Shown in pieces: positions 1-9,130 of a stretch of 57,752 nucleotides of DNA. The notes under the pieces are model-generated. The model was not told the origin of the DNA. It saw only the letters and a list, made by a program, of their open reading frames with translations, and made no database searches. The position numbers were made by a program, and so were the translations under genes. The stretch's first letter is position 1. Each line of letters opens with the position of its first letter. The stretch is taken from positions 1 through 57,752 of the forward strand of contig NZ_SMDQ01000034.1 in NCBI RefSeq assembly GCF_012911975.1, written 5' to 3'. The DNA comes from Nodosilinea sp. P-1105. GTDB lineage: Bacteria; Cyanobacteriota; Cyanobacteriia; Phormidesmidales; Phormidesmidaceae.

Positions 1-197
1 GAGCCATCACCGCCACCCACAACAGCGTCATCATCGCGGTGCTGAATGGCGACCTGACCGTGAAGCGGCTGCACCAGGCCGGGGGCACCCTGCGGCTGAT
101 GCCCGAGAACCCGGCCTATCCCCCCATCGAGATTCACCCAGGCACTGACTTTGAGGTGTGGGGCGTGGTCACTAAGGTGATCCACTTCCTGGCATGA
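1..197 (+). CDS. umuD: UmuD-type S24 peptidase, C-terminal part (cut by window edge)
   Basis: The window opens inside this gene. Reading from base 3 gives about 64 residues ending at a TGA that overlaps the ATG of the next gene (ATGA), the usual coupling of umuD to umuC. The stretch [15 protein letters not shown] matches the part of UmuD/LexA-type proteases that carries the catalytic lysine, and the lysine is present. The serine half lies outside the window. In the family, UmuD is cleaved to UmuD' on RecA filaments and joins UmuC to form translesion polymerase V. The match is short but the context with umuC makes it firm. Confidence 0.85.
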   Translation, partial: AITATHNSVIIAVLNGDLTVKRLHQAGGTLRLMPENPAYPPIEIHPGTDFEVWGVVTKVIHFLA

Positions 198-1435
198 GCC
201 CCTGGATAGCCTTAGTAGACGCCAACAATTTCTATGTGTCCTGCGAGCGGGTGTTTAACCCCCAGCTGCGGGGCAAACCAGTGGTGGTGCTCTCTAACAA
301 TGACGGCAATATTGTGGCCAGGTCGAATGAGGTCAAGGCCCTCGGCATTCCGATGGGTACGCCGATCTTTCAGGTGCGATCGCAGATCCGAGACCACAAC
401 ATCCAGGTCTACTCCTCCAACTACACCCTCTATGGCGACCTCTCCCAGCGGGTGATGCAAACCCTGGAGCAGTTCAGCCCTGAGCTGGAAGTGTACTCCA
501 TTGATGAAGCCTTCCTGGGGGTGCCGGGGGATGGGGAGGCCGTTGCCCAGCAGCTGCGATCTACCGTGCAGCAGTGGACCGGCATACCTGTCTCGGTAGG
601 GGTGGCCACCACCAAAACCCTGGCCAAGGTGGCTAACCACATCGCTAAAAAGAGCACCGGCGTCTGTGTGCTGACTGACCCCTCACCGGCGCTGGCCGCT
701 CTACCCGTAGGGGAGATCTGGGGTATTGGTCACCGCCTTAGCGATCGCCTCCATCGGCAGGGCATTCTGACGGCGTTACAGCTGCGGGATGTGGATCTGC
801 CCTGGATACAGCAGCTGATGGGCATCGTCGGGGTGCGCCTGGTGCAAGAGCTGCGGGGAATCCCCTGTCTACCGCTGGAGCTGTGCCCGATGCCCCGCAA
901 GAGCTGCTGTGTATCGCGGTCGTTTGGCAGGCCGGTGACGGCGATCGCTGAACTCAAAGAGGCGGTGGCCACCTATGGGGCTCGGGCGGCGGCCAAGGTC
1001 AGGCGAGATGGGCTAACAGCTGGTGTGGTGACGGTCTTTATCACCACCAATCGGTTTAAGCCAGATGAACCGCAGTATGCCAACTCGGCGGTGGTGCAGC
1101 TGCCCCAACCGGCGAATGACACGTTGACGCTGGTGCAGGCAGCACTGAGGGCTGTGGAGCGGTTGTATCGACCGGGTTACCAGTACAAGAAAGCTGGGGT
1201 GCTGCTGACGGAGTTAGGCCCGGCCTCTGTGGTGCAGGGGGATCTATTCAGTGACCCAGCCCAGCAGAATCGGCGGGGGGCGTTAATGCGAGTGGTGGAT
1301 AGCCTGAATCAGCAGTTTGGGGCTGGGACAGTTTTCTGTGCAGCTGAGGGGTTACAGAAAGACTGGCAGATGCGGGCAAGGCTGCGGTCCCCAGGGTATA
1401 CAACTCGGTGGGGGGATCTGCTGGTGGTGGAATGA
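194..1435 (+). CDS. umuC: Y-family translesion DNA polymerase UmuC
   Basis: 413 aa, full family length. The N-terminal catalytic motif [16 protein letters not shown] and the YSIDEAFL motif (the metal-binding D and DE of Y-family polymerases) are both present, followed by the palm, the helix-hairpin-helix region ([13 protein letters not shown]) and the C-terminal little-finger region. It is translationally coupled to the preceding umuD by a 4-nt ATGA overlap. Expected role: catalytic subunit of polymerase V, bypassing lesions at low fidelity. A second, divergent umuDC pair lies at 45.4-47.1 kb. No LexA-type operator can be assessed because the promoter is outside the window. Confidence 0.95.
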   Translation: MSPWIALVDANNFYVSCERVFNPQLRGKPVVVLSNNDGNIVARSNEVKALGIPMGTPIFQVRSQIRDHNIQVYSSNYTLYGDLSQRVMQTLEQFSPELEVYSIDEAFLGVPGDGEAVAQQLRSTVQQWTGIPVSVGVATTKTLAKVANHIAKKSTGVCVLTDPSPALAALPVGEIWGIGHRLSDRLHRQGILTALQLRDVDLPWIQQLMGIVGVRLVQELRGIPCLPLELCPMPRKSCCVSRSFGRPVTAIAELKEAVATYGARAAAKVRRDGLTAGVVTVFITTNRFKPDEPQYANSAVVQLPQPANDTLTLVQAALRAVERLYRPGYQYKKAGVLLTELGPASVVQGDLFSDPAQQNRRGALMRVVDSLNQQFGAGTVFCAAEGLQKDWQMRARLRSPGYTTRWGDLLVVE

Positions 1436-1640
1436 GGGGCCTATATGGGGTTTCTGTTCCATTCCCTTACTACCGCCAGGGCTAGGTACGTTAATCGCTG
1501 GTGCCAATAACAAACTCGGGGCAGCTCCCAATAAAAATTAGTTCATTGTCAGTCCAGCAGCGTACTACTTGAATCCTTTGTCGTACCAGGAACTGATCGG
1601 CAATTGGGCCGAAATAGCAGTTTCGCCAGTTCAAGGCCAA

Positions 1641-2054
1641 CTATAGGTCTTGACAAAAAACAGGGTAGGTCATTGTGTCGCACAAATCTAATTCAATTAG
1701 CTGTTGATATTTTTCCCAATAACTATAACCAAACCAAATATCTATTCCGCTTCCGTATTCAAAAGACCGACCGTAGCCGACAACCCTCTCAATAGGACAG
1801 TCTTTCAATAACTTGCTGGCAATATACGACCTGAACACGGGCGAATTATAAATATTTTGAGCCCTTTGATGGCTCCAGTCAAAAGAGATCGCTATTTCTG
1901 ACGCTGTCTGATTTATATATTCGATTTCAAACCATCTACTATTGGTGCCATTGGAGATTTCTGAGTGAACGGTTTGGATTGTTGATAAGCACTGTTGGTT
2001 AAAAGAGCTAGGAAACGAATTATGCGAAATCATCGCTAACATATCTAACAGCAT
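1641..2054 (-). CDS. Hypothetical protein, 137 aa
   Basis: I do not recognise this protein. It reads as a compact, mostly soluble protein rich in aromatic residues (WFGYSYWEKY near the C-terminus) with four cysteines. No signal peptide, membrane segment or known motif is visible. It is monocistronic, on the strand opposite to the umuC gene. Its base composition is more AT-rich than its neighbours, which may mean recent acquisition. The reading frame is unbroken for 137 codons, the main support for its being real. Confidence 0.55.
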   Translation of the reverse strand: MLLDMLAMISHNSFPSSFNQQCLSTIQTVHSEISNGTNSRWFEIEYINQTASEIAISFDWSHQRAQNIYNSPVFRSYIASKLLKDCPIERVVGYGRSFEYGSGIDIWFGYSYWEKYQQLIELDLCDTMTYPVFCQDL

Positions 2055-2376
2055 CTGCCATTCCCTTTTGTATTAACAAATATAAACTTAAAAGAGTTAC
2101 CTCAAGAGTCCCCAAACAAGACTTCTGTTAACTTTAGAATGCTATGTTGCCTAAACTGGCAATGCCAACATAACCCACACCAATACTTTATAGAAATGGA
2201 CATAGCCTAGTGCCGGAGCCTGGCCAACAAAGGGATTTGGGCTGAGCCTTTCTGCTTGTCTTCACTCAAAGAAAGCGACCCAGGCAGTTGTTCTGGGGGA
2301 AATTCTTAGTAGAAAACCAATTTCTAGATCGGTTCCCTGTTAGCAAACAGCCTGTTCTGGCCTTTAGCTCACATCC
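2055..2376. other. Intergenic spacer
   Basis: No gene of convincing length is seen. The stretch holds the putative promoter side of the 1641-2054 gene and a TTGTTCTGGGGG motif at about 2287, one of the dispersed copies described under the repeats at 13-15, 27 and 39 kb. Confidence 0.4.
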
Positions 2377-2700
2377 TTACCGGACACCAGGGCGTACACT
2401 CGCGGCCCGGCCACCACAGCGAGATCCATCGGATGCGCGATCGTCGGGACTGTTACACGGCCCCGAGCTGCCGCCACCGCCAATGGCACCACCAGCGGGA
2501 ATAACCACGGTCGGCACATAACCACAAAGAGACTCCAGATTGAGGCTGGAGCTGCCTGCAGGTATGTGCATGAAGCATCGAAGCTGGTTCTCTGCCGTGG
2601 CTCTAGGAACCTGGGGGTAGGGGTAAGGCGATGCGATCGCAGCACCAGCCACCACACCTGAAAACACAAGGGCTTTCAGGCAGACCGCAGAAATACTCAT
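2377..2700 (-). CDS. Small secreted protein, 107 aa
   Basis: The N-terminus (about residues 1-23) is a clear Sec signal peptide: a short polar start, a hydrophobic core (ALVFSGVVAGAAIA) and an AxA-type cleavage region before SPYPYP. The mature part is about 80 aa with Gly/Pro-rich character and four cysteines (LRCFMHI, ESLCGY, SGPCNS, SRCGG) that could form disulfides in the periplasm. No family recognised. The start ATG at 2700 is chosen because it gives the complete signal peptide. An overlapping alternative frame (2364-2669) has no such logic. Confidence 0.6.
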   Translation of the reverse strand: MSISAVCLKALVFSGVVAGAAIASPYPYPQVPRATAENQLRCFMHIPAGSSSLNLESLCGYVPTVVIPAGGAIGGGGSSGPCNSPDDRASDGSRCGGRAASVRPGVR

Positions 2701-2771
2701 AGAAATTAACCATAGACACCTGAGTCAGTATTCCTGGATTTTCGAGTCAACCCGGAAGTAGCCCAGTACGG

Positions 2772-3176
2772 TTAAGCTTTCTGGCCCTGTTTCGTGCTCG
2801 CGATCGCCCCCAGCACCACCGCCACTGGCTGCCGCTGGTTGATCATCTCCTGCACCTGGGCGATCGCCTTCACCGGCACATACACCTGATGCCGCTTATA
2901 GCTCACCTGGCCATCCTCCTTCACCGGCTCATCCCAGCAGTAGTAGTAGCTGACACAGGGCTTCTTCCGCTTGGTATTTCCCAGCCGCTCCTTAATCCAA
3001 CCAACGGCCTTGCCCTTGGGACTATGGCGGCGTTTCTTAGCCTGGGTCTTTGGATCTGACACAACATCTCCCCCAGAACATAACGGTTCAGCAGTCCCGG
3101 AGTAGACCCCAGGGTTCTCTAACCAGTGCGGCTCCACATATGGCAGCATCGATAGCTGCATTCCCCTAAGGCTCAT
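2772..3176 (-). CDS. Hypothetical basic protein, 134 aa
   Basis: Unrecognised. The middle is strongly basic (KKRRHSPKGKAVGWIKERLGNTKRKK, about residues 47-72), followed by a part with alternating Tyr/Val (CVSYYYCWDEP, HQVYVPVKAIAQVQEMINQ). It may bind nucleic acid, but that is inference from charge only. The first 11 nt overlap the 3' end of the HNH gene at 3166-3543, so it is probably the last gene of the primase-HNH transcription unit. A 14-bp dispersed motif (3066-3079, minus strand) is read as part of its coding sequence. Confidence 0.6.
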   Translation of the reverse strand: MSLRGMQLSMLPYVEPHWLENPGVYSGTAEPLCSGGDVVSDPKTQAKKRRHSPKGKAVGWIKERLGNTKRKKPCVSYYYCWDEPVKEDGQVSYKRHQVYVPVKAIAQVQEMINQRQPVAVVLGAIASTKQGQKA

Positions 3177-3543
3177 CAGTGGTCACCAACCAATTCAGCT
3201 GCCCGAACCATTCCCGCTTCAGTTGCCGCTGCTTACTCCTAAACTTGCGGTCATGGCGCAGGTGACAGACCACGCACAGGGCCTTCAGGTTCTCTCGCTC
3301 ACAGTTCTCAGGCCGCTGGTCCAGGTGGGCCACCGTCAGCAACCAACGGCGGGGCGCTGCATGGTACTCAGCAGGCTTAAAGTCTGGCCGCCACACTAGG
3401 ACCCGTTTGAATAGATCCTCGACCGACTCATTAGGCCGACGGCAGGGGCGGCGACATTGCTCACAACACCAGTCAGCATCGTCTTTGACACCAAAGGCAA
3501 TAATGTCCCAGTCCTCGGGATACCTGGCTCGAATCATCGGCAT
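3166..3543 (-). CDS. HNH endonuclease
   Basis: 125 aa. Two zinc-type cysteine pairs flank the HNH core: CCEQCRRPCRRP (about residues 27-38), then LTVAHLDQRPEN and NLKALCVVCHLRHD (about 69-100). The His of AHLD, the Asn of ENLKAL and the His of CHLRHD are the expected HNH catalytic and metal-binding positions. It starts 3 nt after the stop of the primase-like gene and overlaps the next gene, so all three are likely co-transcribed. In plasmids and phages such small HNH proteins are nicking or homing-type nucleases; no specific target can be inferred. Confidence 0.85.
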   Translation of the reverse strand: MPMIRARYPEDWDIIAFGVKDDADWCCEQCRRPCRRPNESVEDLFKRVLVWRPDFKPAEYHAAPRRWLLTVAHLDQRPENCERENLKALCVVCHLRHDRKFRSKQRQLKREWFGQLNWLVTTDEP

Positions 3544-3546
3544 GGG

Positions 3547-5208
3547 TCAGCCTCCATCCACGGCCTGTAAGCGGTACAGCAGGGCAATCAACTCATCATC
3601 TGACAACTGCCATCGGCGCTTGCCGTCAAACTGGTCAGCAATGAACTGCCCCAGCTGGGCGGCTGTCCAGCCCAACCGCTGCACCTGCCTGCGACAGCCC
3701 TCAGCAAAGTCATCCAAAAAGCCCAGATGGTTAGGGTCTGGGGCCTGTGGAAAACCAGGCTCATCCCCCCGCACCCCCCTTCCCGGAGATAAAGAATCAA
3801 AATCCGAACCAGCCTCACCCTGCGGGGCGGGCGCACCCTTCATATATTGGGGGGAGGTGGGAAATTCCTGATTATCACTGGATTCTACAGGATCTGGTTC
3901 TGGAGCTTCAGCCGCCATTGGAATCGCTGTATCCTCCACTGTGTAAGGGATTTCCACCCTTTCAGGTTCAGGCTCCTGCTCTGTGACTGCCTGGTGCTGG
4001 GGGTGCCACAGGGTTAGGTATTTGTAGAGGGTGCGGAGGGCTACACCGCCTTGCTGGGCGATCGCTTTGGCACGGGCTGTAATCGCTTGGGGTAGTTGTC
4101 CCAGCTGCTCTAGATGCTCTACAGCGCTCTTGATTCGCTCCTGGGCGGCCTCAGAGATTTGCTGGTTGAATGGGATACCGTCTGGGCCTACTGTGTCTTC
4201 CCGGCGCTTGGGTTCACTCCCTAGAGGCCAGTAGTAGGACTCGGCGGCTCTCGCCCAGGCTTTGACTCGGTGTTGGATGTTGCCGATGTGGCGGCAGTAG
4301 GTCTCGTAGCCAGGGCGGGTGGTGGCAATGCGAAGGACGTATTCTTCCAGGGCCTCCCCTTGCAGCTGCTCAAAGACAACGCCATAGCAGGCGATCGCTT
4401 TCAAGATGCCGTTAGTCTGGCCATAGCCGGTCCAGCCCTCGGCTATCTCAATCTCCAGGTCATCGCGCCAGGCCTGGGTGACTTGATACTGGCGCTTGGG
4501 CCGCTTGCGGTGGTTGTTGCGACCCGCTGCCATGGCCTGGTCGAGGGCCTCTAAGTCCTGGTGGGCCGCAGCTCCATCCCAGATCCAGAAAAACCGATCC
4601 AGGCTATCGCCAATGGGGTTAAAGGCTTCATCGAGCAGGCAAGAGCCACTACCGGGTTGCAACGGCAATCGGTGACCGTTGTACTCAATGAAGGTGGCCA
4701 CCCCGTAGGCTTTGACGTTGGGAAAGGTTTCGAGCTGTCCTGCCCCCAGGGTCAGCCCCTGGGCCTTGAAGCATTCGGTTAGGGCCACCGCCAGGTTAAA
4801 GGTGCTGACGGGCTCGGGTAGGGGGATGTAGAGGTGCAGGCCCCCACTCCAGCTGGAGCGCAACAGGATAGTGCGGGTGATGCCAATGGTCTCCAGGGCT
4901 GCTCTGAGGGATGCGATCGCATCGGGGTTGCAGTACTGGCTCCCGGCATCGATATCGATTAGCCCATAGCGGGTTTCTTGGCCAAAGCGCACCCCAATTA
5001 GGGTCTGGGCATCTTTCCAGGAGGCCCACAGCACTCGGGGCCGCAGGGGATAGCCGGTGATGGTCTGCCACTCGGGCTTGGCGGTAACGTCATCCGGTAA
5101 AGAGGCCTCGATGGGGCACCACAGATAGCGGCCAAAGATTTCACACAGCTTCTGACCTAAGGGGTCCCCTGGTAGGGGATCGGGCTGACGATGGATGGCA
5201 GCGGTCAT
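3547..5208 (-). CDS. Archaeo-eukaryotic-type primase / plasmid replication protein
   Basis: 553 aa. Residues about 75-190 show the AEP (PrimPol-like) pattern: a D-x-D metal motif in YGLIDIDAGS (Asp85, Asp87) and the downstream SGGLHLYIPL (about 121-130), matching the s-x-H nucleotide-binding strand. The C-terminal half is helical, with a helix-turn-helix-like stretch (QGGVALRTLYKYLTLW, about 370-390) and a low-complexity acidic/proline linker. In cyanobacterial plasmids proteins of this layout act in replication initiation or priming. It overlaps an upstream 50-codon frame by ATGA and is followed 3 nt later by the HNH gene. Function is by motif only. Confidence 0.75.
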   Translation of the reverse strand: MTAAIHRQPDPLPGDPLGQKLCEIFGRYLWCPIEASLPDDVTAKPEWQTITGYPLRPRVLWASWKDAQTLIGVRFGQETRYGLIDIDAGSQYCNPDAIASLRAALETIGITRTILLRSSWSGGLHLYIPLPEPVSTFNLAVALTECFKAQGLTLGAGQLETFPNVKAYGVATFIEYNGHRLPLQPGSGSCLLDEAFNPIGDSLDRFFWIWDGAAAHQDLEALDQAMAAGRNNHRKRPKRQYQVTQAWRDDLEIEIAEGWTGYGQTNGILKAIACYGVVFEQLQGEALEEYVLRIATTRPGYETYCRHIGNIQHRVKAWARAAESYYWPLGSEPKRREDTVGPDGIPFNQQISEAAQERIKSAVEHLEQLGQLPQAITARAKAIAQQGGVALRTLYKYLTLWHPQHQAVTEQEPEPERVEIPYTVEDTAIPMAAEAPEPDPVESSDNQEFPTSPQYMKGAPAPQGEAGSDFDSLSPGRGVRGDEPGFPQAPDPNHLGFLDDFAEGCRRQVQRLGWTAAQLGQFIADQFDGKRRWQLSDDELIALLYRLQAVDGG

Positions 5209-5357
5209 GGGGCTACCTCCACGGGGGGCGACAAAATACCTGAAGGGGGGCAGACGGACTGACGAGCACCCCTGCTATGGCATTTCGGGCCAGGCTGCGG
5301 CTGGGTAAGTAGGTACGGCCCAACGACAGCATCGGCTCTGATGCTTGCAGTAGTCAT
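5205..5357 (-). CDS. Possible 50-aa upstream ORF coupled to the primase gene
   Basis: An ATG at 5357 opens a 50-codon frame (MTTASIRADAVVGP...) whose TGA overlaps the ATG of the primase-like gene by 4 nt (ATGA). The peptide is rich in Pro, Ser, Arg and has two cysteines; no family recognised. The overlap suggests translational coupling or a leader peptide controlling primase translation. It may equally be an untranslated leader that is open by chance: the 3' end also has to supply the primase ribosome-binding site (GGAGGTAG). Confidence 0.35.
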   Translation of the reverse strand: MTTASIRADAVVGPYLLTQPQPGPKCHSRGARQSVCPPSGILSPPVEVAP

Positions 5358-5852
5358 GGTTTCTCGAAAAATAAATCAGCGGAAATACAGAGCTGCCAAG
5401 AATTGCAGGCAGGCAAAACATACGCACTATTGCAGAGTTGATCTGTAGGCGCTATGCTTATGGAGTGAAATTTAAATAATCAATCCCCTCAGTCGCCCGA
5501 ACAGGGCACTGTATGGATGAGAGCGAAGGCGTTAGCACTGAGACTTGGCAGGTCGGGCTAACGTTTTCTGCTTTTAAAGGATTGATCTCTCAAGACTCTC
5601 AGTACGCATCACCTCCTTTCAGGGCGTTAATGTGCGTGATCTTACCACTAGACCTAGATGGCAACCCACTGCTGGGCTAGGATGACATCGCCAACACAGC
5701 CAGCAGTTCATACCGACTTCAACTTGCAAAAGAAATTGCTATAGTTGAATGTAGATTTGAGCTACCCTGTTGGTAAGCTCGATAAGATAGACAAAGTGAA
5801 GCAATCGAGCCAGCCTCAGGAAAAGGGTGTCTCCAGAGGCAGAATTTTCACC
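5358..5852. other. Intergenic region between divergent replication and regulator genes; inverted repeat
   Basis: About 500 bp without a convincing gene, lying between the divergently transcribed primase cluster and the HTH gene. It contains an inverted repeat CGTTAGC (5530-5536) / GCTAACG (5557-5563) followed by TTTT, which resembles a weak intrinsic terminator on the plus strand or part of a small RNA. The location beside a replication gene makes it a candidate origin, but I see no iterons or DnaA-box cluster in it. Confidence 0.35.
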
Positions 5853-6260
5853 ATGAGTGAAAATATAACCCAAATTTACACCGTGAATAAAATTTGTTAC
5901 ATTTTCGATATGACTCTTCGGCACTTCCACATCAAGGCCGTGGATTTGAGTGAGCGTGCGGGAGTCTCCAACAGCCTGATTTCGTCCATTCGTAACGGTA
6001 AACCGACTACGACTGACACGCTGGAAAAGCTGCTAGACGCCATGGAAGAGTTGGCCCCTGGCAGTAAAGGGTACTTCTATGGCCAGCTTGCAGGGCCTGA
6101 TTATCTCGATGAGATGATCAATGCTCTGCCTAATGAACAGCTTGCTGTTTTAATCGATCTCGTTGCGGATCGGTTACGCTCTGGGGGCAATATAAAGCGA
6201 CCTCAAGAAACTCTCATCGGTTCGGTGCATGACCACTCAAGCTTCACCTGTCGGCCTTGA
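5853..6260 (+). CDS. XRE-type helix-turn-helix protein
   Basis: 135 aa from the ATG at 5853 (the frame is open further upstream, but this start gives a normal N-terminus). Residues about 29-64 form a lambda-repressor-like HTH: VDLSERAGVSNSLISSIRNGK followed by TTTDTLEKLLDAMEEL. The C-terminal half (DYLDEMINALPNEQLAVLIDLVADRLR) is helical and could dimerise. It overlaps the next small gene by 32 nt. It is a plausible repressor for the nearby primase or for the palindromic operators at 6986, 11573 and 12191; that link is inference. Confidence 0.75.
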   Translation: MSENITQIYTVNKICYIFDMTLRHFHIKAVDLSERAGVSNSLISSIRNGKPTTTDTLEKLLDAMEELAPGSKGYFYGQLAGPDYLDEMINALPNEQLAVLIDLVADRLRSGGNIKRPQETLIGSVHDHSSFTCRP

Positions 6261-6465
6261 CACCATCCTGCAAATGATTCAGGGCCTATCCCCCTTTGAT
6301 AAGTTCACACTGCTCAGTACCCTTGCTCAAGAATCTGGGCTCACGATAGCCCTCAGCACTCCTGCCAACCAGGAAATCTCCATGCAGATCAGTGGCCTGG
6401 ATAATGCAGGCATGGCAGATATCATGAATGCGATCGCCTCAACGCTTCGGGGGCAGGCTAATTGA
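6229..6465 (+). CDS. Small hypothetical protein, 78 aa
   Basis: Starts 32 nt before the stop of the HTH gene, in another frame, so it is likely co-translated. The sequence is amphipathic (LDTILQMIQGLSPFDKFTLLSTLAQES...MADIMNAIASTLRG) with two predicted helices, similar in style to the C-terminal part of the HTH protein (NALPNEQLAVLIDLVADRL). It may be an adaptor or partner of the HTH regulator. No family recognised. Confidence 0.5.
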   Translation: MTTQASPVGLDTILQMIQGLSPFDKFTLLSTLAQESGLTIALSTPANQEISMQISGLDNAGMADIMNAIASTLRGQAN

Positions 6466-6666
6466 AGTTAATCTGACCTCAAGATTCTGGTACTCCGCAG
6501 CCGTTCTCTCCACACCCAGGCGAAGGGTAGCACTTCCGCTCCGCTCCAGTGCTAGAGGTTCGCCAGGGTGCTCCGTTCACTGTTCTGGGGGAGCTGGAGA
6601 GAGAAGAAAGGAGAGGAGAGGGTATCTCGCGGCGGGGCTGGTGGCCGCCGGAGGGCCGGGGGCAAA

Positions 6667-6957
6667 TCAAAACTCCACCACTTGCACTTCTTTGCACACT
6701 AGCTGAAACTGACAGCCTACGGACTCGGCCAAAAGCATAGCTGTATCAAGTCGGCAATTGCCGGTTTCAAAGGCTCTGAGGATTTGGCTGCGGCGATTTA
6801 CAGGGGTAATCTTCTCGGTATCTTCTGGATCTGCCTGCTCTTTCTCAATGCGCACATACTCACGCACGATCTCTTTCAGCCAATTCTCGGCCCCCCATCG
6901 CTCGATGGCACGGTTCTTAATGGCGTTCAAAATAGCAGCGCTGCGAGGGTCTGTCAT
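6667..6957 (-). CDS. Small protein with HTH-like C-terminus, 96 aa
   Basis: 96 aa. The N-terminal half is helical and charged (AIKNRAIERWGAENWLKEIVREYVRIEKEQ). The C-terminal part (RRSQILRAFETGNCRLDTAMLLAESVGCQFQLV) follows the pattern of the last helices of XRE-type domains (exxN-x-tl-x-lA-x-G-x-xl-xl), so a DNA-binding role is plausible. Upstream lie a palindromic operator (6986-7001), a possible 12-codon leader ORF (7003-7041) and the CCCCCAGAACA leader motif (7046-7059). It may be an autoregulated plasmid regulator. Confidence 0.6.
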   Translation of the reverse strand: MTDPRSAAILNAIKNRAIERWGAENWLKEIVREYVRIEKEQADPEDTEKITPVNRRSQILRAFETGNCRLDTAMLLAESVGCQFQLVCKEVQVVEF

Positions 6958-6985
6958 GGGCGTAAGGCAAAAATAGCGTTTAGCA

Positions 6986-7001
6986 AAGCTAATTTTAGCT
7001 T
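6986..7001. promoter_or_regulatory. Palindromic operator AAGCTAATTTTAGCTT
   Basis: Perfect palindrome with 7-bp arms and 2-bp centre, 29 bp upstream of the 6957 start. The same 16-bp palindrome type occurs twice before the SWIM gene (11573-11612) and twice before the DprA-like gene (12191-12228). It is the probable binding site of a dimeric repressor. Confidence 0.6.
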
Positions 7002-7102
7002 ATCAATCAGCATCCTCATCTTGAATGACGTAGTGGGTCATGGCTGTTCTGGGGGAGATGTTATTAGGTGCCCTGGCGGGTGAAGGGGCCAGGGCTTGAA
7101 AG

Positions 7103-8203
7103 CTAGGCAGCGGATTCAAGGTTGTCGGTTGGAGTAAGCAGCCTGTGAATGACAGCAGCAGTTTCCTCTACCGTCTGGGCCGTCTTGCGAATCTTGCCAT
7201 CAAAGATACAAACCCGCTGCCACTGACTATGACTGCGGTTCCAGTTGACTGACCCCAATCGCTCCAATGCAGGGGCGGTGTCCTCCAGCCTAAGTAACTG
7301 ATTAGCTATTTTTCCTATGGCTGCAACCCCCACCGCATTGAAACAGAGGTAATCCAGCCGCAGCAACTTACTGCTAGTGCTCCTAATGGTCTGGGCCTGC
7401 CATTCGGGAATAGCAGCTGCAATTCCCTTCCACAGATCAATCACCTGGTCGGGGTCGATTTCCTCCACCCCTGCAACCGTAGCGGCGATCGCATCATAGA
7501 GGGCTTTGAACGTCCACATTTCCTGCCCCTTGGAGGTCAGGGGTATCTGGTTCTTCTCATGGTTCACCATGCCGCGAAACTGAGGTACTGCCGCCACTAC
7601 AGCACGAGTTAGTTCTGCTACCCGGTCTCGGTGGTCAAAGTAATGGGATGTAGACTTACTGGGCTTGCTTATATTCAGGTTCAGGTCAGCAAAAATCTGC
7701 CGGGATCTGACCAGGCCAAAATCTAGATGCAAGTCCACACTCAAGGTTTCATCCATCAGATACTCGGCCACCGTTGCATCCTGTATGGCTATTCTCAGCC
7801 CTTCCATCCGGTGCTGACCGTCATTAATGATGAAGCTGGCTCCCTCAGCAACATAGAGCGTTCCCAGGTTTGAATCTGGGTTAATGGGCTTAAAGTCAAT
7901 GTTGCCGTTAATGCTGACAACAACAGAAGAAAAGATATAGCTTTCAAGGTTCTGGACCACATACTTGGCGATCCTCTTGGCCCTGGTGCGATTGATCTGG
8001 CGCTGTACTTCTTTCCCGGACTGCACAGAGTCTTCCTGAAAGACAAACAGATTTACCGCATCCGCAATACGCACTTTGGCGCTGTAGCATTCCCGGCCTG
8101 CTTGAATGCCGCGCATGGCTTCCAGTGCGATCGCTTTGGGGAACATTTTGATAGAGGCACGAATCGGGGTGTGTTCGGTTAAGGGGGATTTGCGGCGGGT
8201 CAT
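7103..8203 (-). CDS. DGQHR-domain protein, DndB-like
   Basis: 366 aa. The family-defining motif FIINDGQHRMEGL is at residues about 125-137 (DGQHR 128-132), followed by the FADLNLNISKPSKSTSHYFDHRD stretch seen in DndB and related proteins. DndB regulates phosphorothioation of DNA in Dnd systems; orphan copies without dndACDE are frequent on cyanobacterial and other plasmids and their role is unclear. No other dnd gene is visible here. It belongs to a run of minus-strand genes (ATPase, CxxCxGxG protein, DUF932) with its own short leader. Confidence 0.8.
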   Translation of the reverse strand: MTRRKSPLTEHTPIRASIKMFPKAIALEAMRGIQAGRECYSAKVRIADAVNLFVFQEDSVQSGKEVQRQINRTRAKRIAKYVVQNLESYIFSSVVVSINGNIDFKPINPDSNLGTLYVAEGASFIINDGQHRMEGLRIAIQDATVAEYLMDETLSVDLHLDFGLVRSRQIFADLNLNISKPSKSTSHYFDHRDRVAELTRAVVAAVPQFRGMVNHEKNQIPLTSKGQEMWTFKALYDAIAATVAGVEEIDPDQVIDLWKGIAAAIPEWQAQTIRSTSSKLLRLDYLCFNAVGVAAIGKIANQLLRLEDTAPALERLGSVNWNRSHSQWQRVCIFDGKIRKTAQTVEETAAVIHRLLTPTDNLESAA

Positions 8204-8278
8204 GAAAATACTCCGGTGTTATGAACTGGCGTTGTAGCGCGGGGTGCCCTGGCAGGGGAGGGGGCCAGGGCTTGAAAG

Positions 8279-9130
8279 CTAGGCAGATTGGGCGGAGTTC
8301 ATAGCCTCAATCATGGCGATCAGGCGATCGCAGTCTTCAGAACTGAGCTGAGCTGGGCTACTGCGGCTAAACTCGGCTTCCATAATCAGCCTTACCTCGT
8401 CTGCACTCATGTCCACAGCCTCACGGGCTGCTCTAATGCGTTGCCCTTTCTCCAGGGCTGTTTCGGGAGCGGGTACTCCATCACTAAGCCAAGCCAGCAT
8501 CCTTTTAGCTAACTCCTGCCCTGGGTTCAGGTGAGTTGTACTGCTCAAGTCTGGACACCGGCTTTTAGAAATGGTCAGCAGGTGGTTTAGGTCCAGCTCC
8601 CCAGCAATATCAAACTCATACTCGATACCGCTGGCCTGAATAGGGGCTGTACCAACCCGCTCCGGCATGGGCTTACCAGACTTGGGGCTGTCCACCAGAA
8701 CCCATTCGGTCTTGGTTCGCATGGTGACGATGACATGGGCGGGGGCTGCCAGCATGGCATCGATTAAGGCTCTCTCCAGGGGTCGCACTTTACCCCATGC
8801 GGTAAAACTGTTCATGGCTTTGCTGGTTTCGTTCAACTCCCAAAACCAGGCATGGCTGAGGCTATCAATCACAATCACGTCATAGCTGGCTTGTCCAGCC
8901 GCTCTGAGAGCTTCCATGTACTTGCTGGGGTGAAAGTCGGTTAACTCGCACACATCAAAATCAAACAGGTCGGCGTATTTGCTGGCGCTACCGTGTTCGG
9001 TGTCAATCACAGCAGTGCTCTTGCCCAGGTGGCGGGCGATTTCCAAGGCGCTATAGGTCTTCCCGGATCCACTCGGGCCGCAAAGGGCAAACCTTAGTCG
9101 AGCTTGGGTCTTAGTCGCTTTTTGAAACAT
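8279..9130 (-). CDS. P-loop ATPase, Sak4/RecA-like phage-plasmid type
   Basis: 283 aa. Walker A GPSGSGKT is at residues 18-25 and Walker B VIVIDSLSHAW at about 93-104, in the single-domain arrangement of phage nucleotide-binding proteins (Sak4-like recombinases). ALCGPSGSGKTYSALEIA and the later VIVTMRTKTEWV match that group. The C-terminal 80 residues are helical and may bind partners. Likely role: ATP-dependent single-strand annealing or recombination on a plasmid or phage replicon. The leader carries CCCCAGAACA 17 nt before the ATG. The family assignment is by motif, not full alignment. Confidence 0.75.
   Translation of the reverse strand: MFQKATKTQARLRFALCGPSGSGKTYSALEIARHLGKSTAVIDTEHGSASKYADLFDFDVCELTDFHPSKYMEALRAAGQASYDVIVIDSLSHAWFWELNETSKAMNSFTAWGKVRPLERALIDAMLAAPAHVIVTMRTKTEWVLVDSPKSGKPMPERVGTAPIQASGIEYEFDIAGELDLNHLLTISKSRCPDLSSTTHLNPGQELAKRMLAWLSDGVPAPETALEKGQRIRAAREAVDMSADEVRLIMEAEFSRSSPAQLSSEDCDRLIAMIEAMNSAQSA

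Noticed and set aside
212..640. 142-codon minus-strand frame opposite umuC
   Set aside because: Antisense shadow; the same shadow (45754-46125) appears opposite the second umuC.
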